Made by a program: the position numbers and the translations under genes. A stretch of 64,000 nucleotides of DNA from NCBI GenBank assembly GCA_036023115.1, contig JAYKKT010000086.1, positions 12,415,501-12,479,500 of the forward strand, written 5' to 3'. The number at the start of each line of letters is the position of its first letter. Position 1 is the stretch's first letter. The notes below the pieces were generated by a model. It saw only the letters and a list, made by a program, of their open reading frames with translations, was not told where the DNA came from and did not search any database. This DNA is from Brasenia schreberi. Lineage: Eukaryota > Streptophyta > Magnoliopsida > Nymphaeales > Cabombaceae. Positions 60,594-64,000 of this stretch are shown in pieces.

Positions 60594-62123
60594 GCTATAC
60601 ATATTAGGAAAGTTACGAAAGATGTGTTACGGGTATCTAAGGGAGGTGTACCGGTACAAAAAGAAGCTTGGTGGTGGAGTGAAGTAGTACAAAATAAAAT
60701 CAAGGCAAAGAGGGCATGTTACAAATTACATTATGCTAAGAAAACTAGTGAAACTTTAGAAGCTTATAAGAAAGCAAAAAAGGCCGTTAATGAAGCAAAA
60801 GCTAAGATTTGAGAGGACTTATATAAAAAACTCAACTCAAAAGAGGGTGAAAGAGATATTTTTAGGATAGCTAGGGCTAGAGATAAGAAAACTAAAGATC
60901 TTAATTATGTTAGATGCATAAAAGACGAGGATGAAAAAATTCTAGTGGCAAATGATGATATAAGAAATAGATGGAAAAACTATTTTTATAATCTTTTTAA
61001 TGAAAATAAAGATGTTAGTATTAGTTTAGGAGATTTAGCCAACTCAGAAAAGTATATAAACCACAATTTCTGCCGACGTATTCAAAAGAATGAAGTCAAA
61101 GAGGCTCTTAAACATATGAAGGGTGATAAATCGGTAGGACCAGATAATATTCCTATAGAAGTTTGGAAAATACTAGGAGAAATAGGAATCACTTGGCTCA
61201 CAAGACTATTTAATGAAATATGGAAAAACCAAAAGATGCCCGAGGAATGGAGAACAAGTACACTTATACCCATATATAAGAACAAGGGAGACATTCTAAA
61301 TTGTGCAAATTATCGAGGTATCAAGTTAATGAGTCATACTATGAAATTATGGGAAAGAATTATCGAACGTAGGTTAAGACAAGTATCAAGTACAACAGAG
61401 AACCAATTTGGGTTCATGCCAGGCAGATCTACTATTGAAGCGATTCACCTTTTGAGACGTCTTATGGAACATTTTAGAGCAAAAAAGAAAGACCTTCACA
61501 TGATATTTATTGATCTAGAAAAAGCTTATGATAGGGTACCGAGGGAGGTTCTTTGGAGAACTTTGGAAAAAAGAGGTATCCCATTGACATATATTAACCT
61601 TATAAGAGACATGTATGATGGTGCAAAAACATGTGTGAGGACTCATGAAGGAACGACAGACTTCTTTGAAGTTAATATTGGGTTACATCAAGGATCAACT
61701 TTAAGCCCATACTTATTTATAATGGTGATGGATGAGTTAACAAAACATATTCAAGATGAAGTGCCTTGGTGTATGTTATTTGCAGATGACATTGTATTAG
61801 TGGAGGAGTCTAAGGAAAAAGTTAATAGAAAATTGGAACTATGGAGAGAAACATTAGAAAGCAAAGGCCTCCAACTTAGTAGAACAAAGACAGAATATAT
61901 GGAATGTAAGTTTGATCATTTGGTTACTTCAGAGGACATAGAAATTAAAATAGGCACATATTGCATTCCTCAGAAGGAAAGTTTTAAATACCTAGGGTCA
62001 ATTTTTCAGATTCCTCAGAAGGAAAGTTTTAAATACCTAGGGTCAATTTTTCAGAGTGATGGAAGAATTGATGGAGATGTTAAGCATAGAATTAATGCTG
62101 GTTGGTTAAAATGGAGAGGAGAA
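60594..62123 (+). mobile_element. RTE-E: LINE truncated at both ends, intact RT core
   Basis: Starts within the linker (IHIRKVTKDVLRVSK) fused to copia gag. A TGA at 60810 replaces a Trp codon. From 60813 the frame is open to its end. The RT core is complete: [60 protein letters not shown] and FADDIVLV. A 45-bp tandem duplication (about 61966-62055) repeats [15 protein letters not shown]. The C-terminal third and the tail are missing: at 62124 the 5' end of RTE-F begins directly. Confidence 0.92.
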
Positions 62124-62174
62124 CTCCGCCCATATAAGGGATCACCTTGCATTGCCGGTCCCAAGCCCAGATAA
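60945..62174 (+). pseudogene. RTE-E reverse transcriptase frame
   Basis: 409 residues, open, with all RT motifs in order (see the element entry). The last 17 residues are read from the RTE-F leader. Without endonuclease and C-terminal region it is not an autonomous protein. The internal 15-residue duplication lies after the palm, in the region leading to the thumb. Confidence 0.88.
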
Positions 62175-62235
62175 AGAAGGAGGGTTGTGTTAGGCTTCCG
62201 ACAGCCAGCGTAAAACTTCGTCGGATTTTTACAAC

Positions 62236-64000
62236 ATGGATTACAAAAATTATGAGCATTGCTTTGGGGCGTCCCCGCCTAGCGACGTGCTGCAGAGCCC
62301 GAATGCAGTAAGAAGTAAGCAAGGGCCACTACATTTTCGCCCGAATGTAGTGAATCAATTGCAAAGAGGGTTCCCACATCATGGACGGGTGTGGATAAAG
62401 AAGTTAGTCCCGCTACGTTGCCGCCCGAATGTAGTGCAAAATTTTCAGAGAGGGTCTCCGCATTTTTATTATGGACGGATGCAAGGGGTAAGGAAGCTAG
62501 TCCTAGATAATAAGATTCGTATTGGTTCTTGGAATATCGGAACATTATCGGGTAAGCTAATGGAGGTGATAGATACTATGATTCGGAGAAAGATTCATAT
62601 TCTATGTTTACAAGAGACAAAATGGGTTGGAGAAAAAGCAAAGGAGATAGAGGATACAAGTTTTAAATTATGGTACTCATGTAAAGAAAAGGCTCGAAAT
62701 GGAGTTGGTATTATCATAAATAAAGATTTAAAGGAGAGTGTAGTAGACATACAACGATATGGTGACCGAATCATGACGTTGAAATTAGTGTTAGGAGCAG
62801 AGGTTTTGAATATAGTTTGTGCTTACGCACCCCAAGTAGGACTAGAAGATAGTATAAAGACAGTTTTTTGGGAAGAGTTAGATAAGGTATTTCAAAAGAT
62901 TCCACAAAGGGAGATGATTTGTTTAGGAAGAGATTTAAATGGACATGTCGGTAAAGAGGCATTAGGATATCAAGGGATTCATGGAAACTTTGGTTTTGGG
63001 GATATAAACGAGGAAGGTAGGGAGATTTTAAATTTTGCTATGTCATTTGATCTCTTTATAGTCAATACAATCTTCAAAAAACGAGATGAACATTTAATTA
63101 CTTATAAGAGTGGCTTATCACAAACACAAATTGATTACTTTATTTGTAGAAAGAAAGATAGAGTGTGTTGTAAAGATTGTAAGGTAATTCCAAGAGAAAG
63201 CTTAACCACCCAACATCGACTTTTAGTTATGGATTTACAAATAAAAAAATGGACAAAGAAGAAAAGAGTGCATCGAGCGATTCAGACTAAATGGTGGAAC
63301 CTCAAAAGCGAGAAAGAAGATATATTTAAACAGAAAGTCCTTCAAGGAGATGTTTGGAATTATGTTGGCACACCCTGTAATATGTGGAACAATATGGCTA
63401 TACATATTAGGAAAGTGGCGAAAGATGTGTTAGGGGTATCTAAGGGAGGTGTACCGGCACAAAAAGAAGCTTGATGGTGGAGTGAAGTAGTACAAAATAA
63501 AATCAAGGCAAAGAGGGCATGTTACAAATTACATTATGCTAAGAAAACTAGTGAAACTTTAGAAGCTTATAAGAAAGCAAAAAAGGCCATTAGTGAAGCA
63601 AAAGCTAAGATTTGGGAGGACTTATATAAAAAACTCAACTCAAAAGAGGGTGAAAGAAATATTTTTAGGATAGCTAGGGCCAGAGATAAGAAAACTAAAG
63701 ATCTTAATTATGTTAGATGCATAAAAGACGAGGATGAAAAAATTCTAGTGGCAAATGATGATATAAGAAATAGATGGAAAAACTATTTTTATAATCTTTT
63801 TAATGAAAATAAAGATGTTAGTATTAGTTTAGGAGATTTAGCCAACTCAGAAAAGTATATAAACCACAATTTCTACCGACGTATTCAAAAGAATGAAGTC
63901 AAAGAGGCTCTTAAACATATGAAGAGTGGTAAATCGATAGGACCAGATAATATTCTTATAGAAGTTTGGAAAATACTAGGAGAAATAGGAATCACTTGGC
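62236..64000 (+). pseudogene. RTE-F ORF: endonuclease and start of RT, one stop
   Basis: Endonuclease motifs in order: IGSWNIGTLSGK (about 62517), LCLQETKWVGEK (the catalytic Glu), NGVGIIINKDL, YAPQVG, LGRDLNGHVG (GGD in RTE-D; here the second Gly is Arg), SQTQIDYF, and SLTTQHRLLVMDL (catalytic His). The linker then reads VPAQKEA, TGA in place of Trp, WW, and runs on to [18 protein letters not shown] and VGPDN-like SIGPDN before the window ends within the RT N-terminus. Apart from this stop and the Gly-to-Arg change it looks functional in the part visible. Whether the RT is intact cannot be seen. Confidence 0.9.
62327..62436 (+). repeat. Paired hairpin units in the RTE leader
   Basis: The first unit (62327-62352) is CACTACATT, 8 bases, AATGTAGTG: perfect 9-base arms. 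The second (62411-62436) has the same right arm and a left arm with two changes. They are 84 bp apart, each followed by GAGAGGGT-like and CATGGACGG or TATGGACGG words, so the leader is a diverged tandem duplication. The same pair occurs in RTE-C and RTE-D. Confidence 0.85.

Larger units (their letters stand above)
62124..64000 (+). mobile_element. RTE-F: 5'-complete LINE, runs off the window
   Basis: The 5' end (CTCCGCCCATATAAGGG) matches that of RTE-D, so it is full-length at this side. The leader holds two hairpin units (62327-62352 and 62411-62436). The coding frame opens at ATG 62236 and continues past one TGA (63472-63474) to the window end. This is the best preserved endonuclease of the family. 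It follows RTE-E head-to-tail without a spacer. Confidence 0.93.

Overview
This is a stretch of nuclear DNA from a large, repeat-rich plant genome, most likely an angiosperm. The evidence is low GC, intron-rich genes with plant-type proteins (an ESCRT-III VPS2 homologue and an NRAMP metal transporter), Ty1/copia retrotransposons primed by initiator-Met tRNA, plant-type RTE non-LTR retrotransposons (LINEs) and DUF659-type hAT transposons. I cannot name the species. There is no bacterial or organellar signature, CRISPR array, rRNA gene or convincing tRNA gene.

Layout. 1-3580 holds a scrambled RTE LINE relic (RTE-A). 4325-8938 (minus) is the one gene that can be followed from start to stop: an 11-exon VPS2.2/2.3-like (CHMP2-type) ESCRT-III subunit of 227 residues, with a 311-bp tandem duplication in its last intron and a GC-AG intron. 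9640-10290 is a GC-rich block full of GTAGC/GCTAC inverted repeats. 11028-11219 is a short frame resembling the N-terminus of a GH31 alpha-glucosidase. 11957-16400 carries small TIR elements, a 2.2-kb solo LTR (13261-15464) and tandem repeats. 16503-17806 is RTE-B. 17807-22436 contains only broken frames. 24613-26069 (minus) holds the last two exons of an NRAMP transporter whose upstream exons are not in the window.

From 26.5 kb to the end almost everything is mobile DNA, much of it nested. Copia-1 (26503-32219) is complete in structure, with 347-bp LTRs and a 5-bp duplication. Copia-2 (minus, 33085-35487) sits in an RTE tail and is cut by Copia-3 (plus, 35488-53657). RTE-C sits in the 5' LTR of Copia-3, and Copia-4 (minus, 39845-50741) sits in its pol gene. 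Copia-4 in turn carries RTE-D (43898-46904) and hAT-1 (47144-50351). Then come pieces of Copia-5, Copia-6 and Copia-7. The Copia-7 gag is split by hAT-2 (56886-60314) and by RTE-E, which is followed head-to-tail by RTE-F, still open at the window edge.

The clearest unexpected signals are: a palindrome plus a following T-rich block kept at the same place in otherwise diverged copia LTRs; a paired hairpin in the 5' leader of every RTE copy that keeps this region; CGTATCG/CGATACG arrays at the ends of the hAT elements; defects shared between copies (the same internal TAG in both hAT transposases, the same catalytic Asp-to-Tyr change in two RTE copies); and an ESCRT-III gene with an altered N-terminus, an altered MIM motif and a GC donor.
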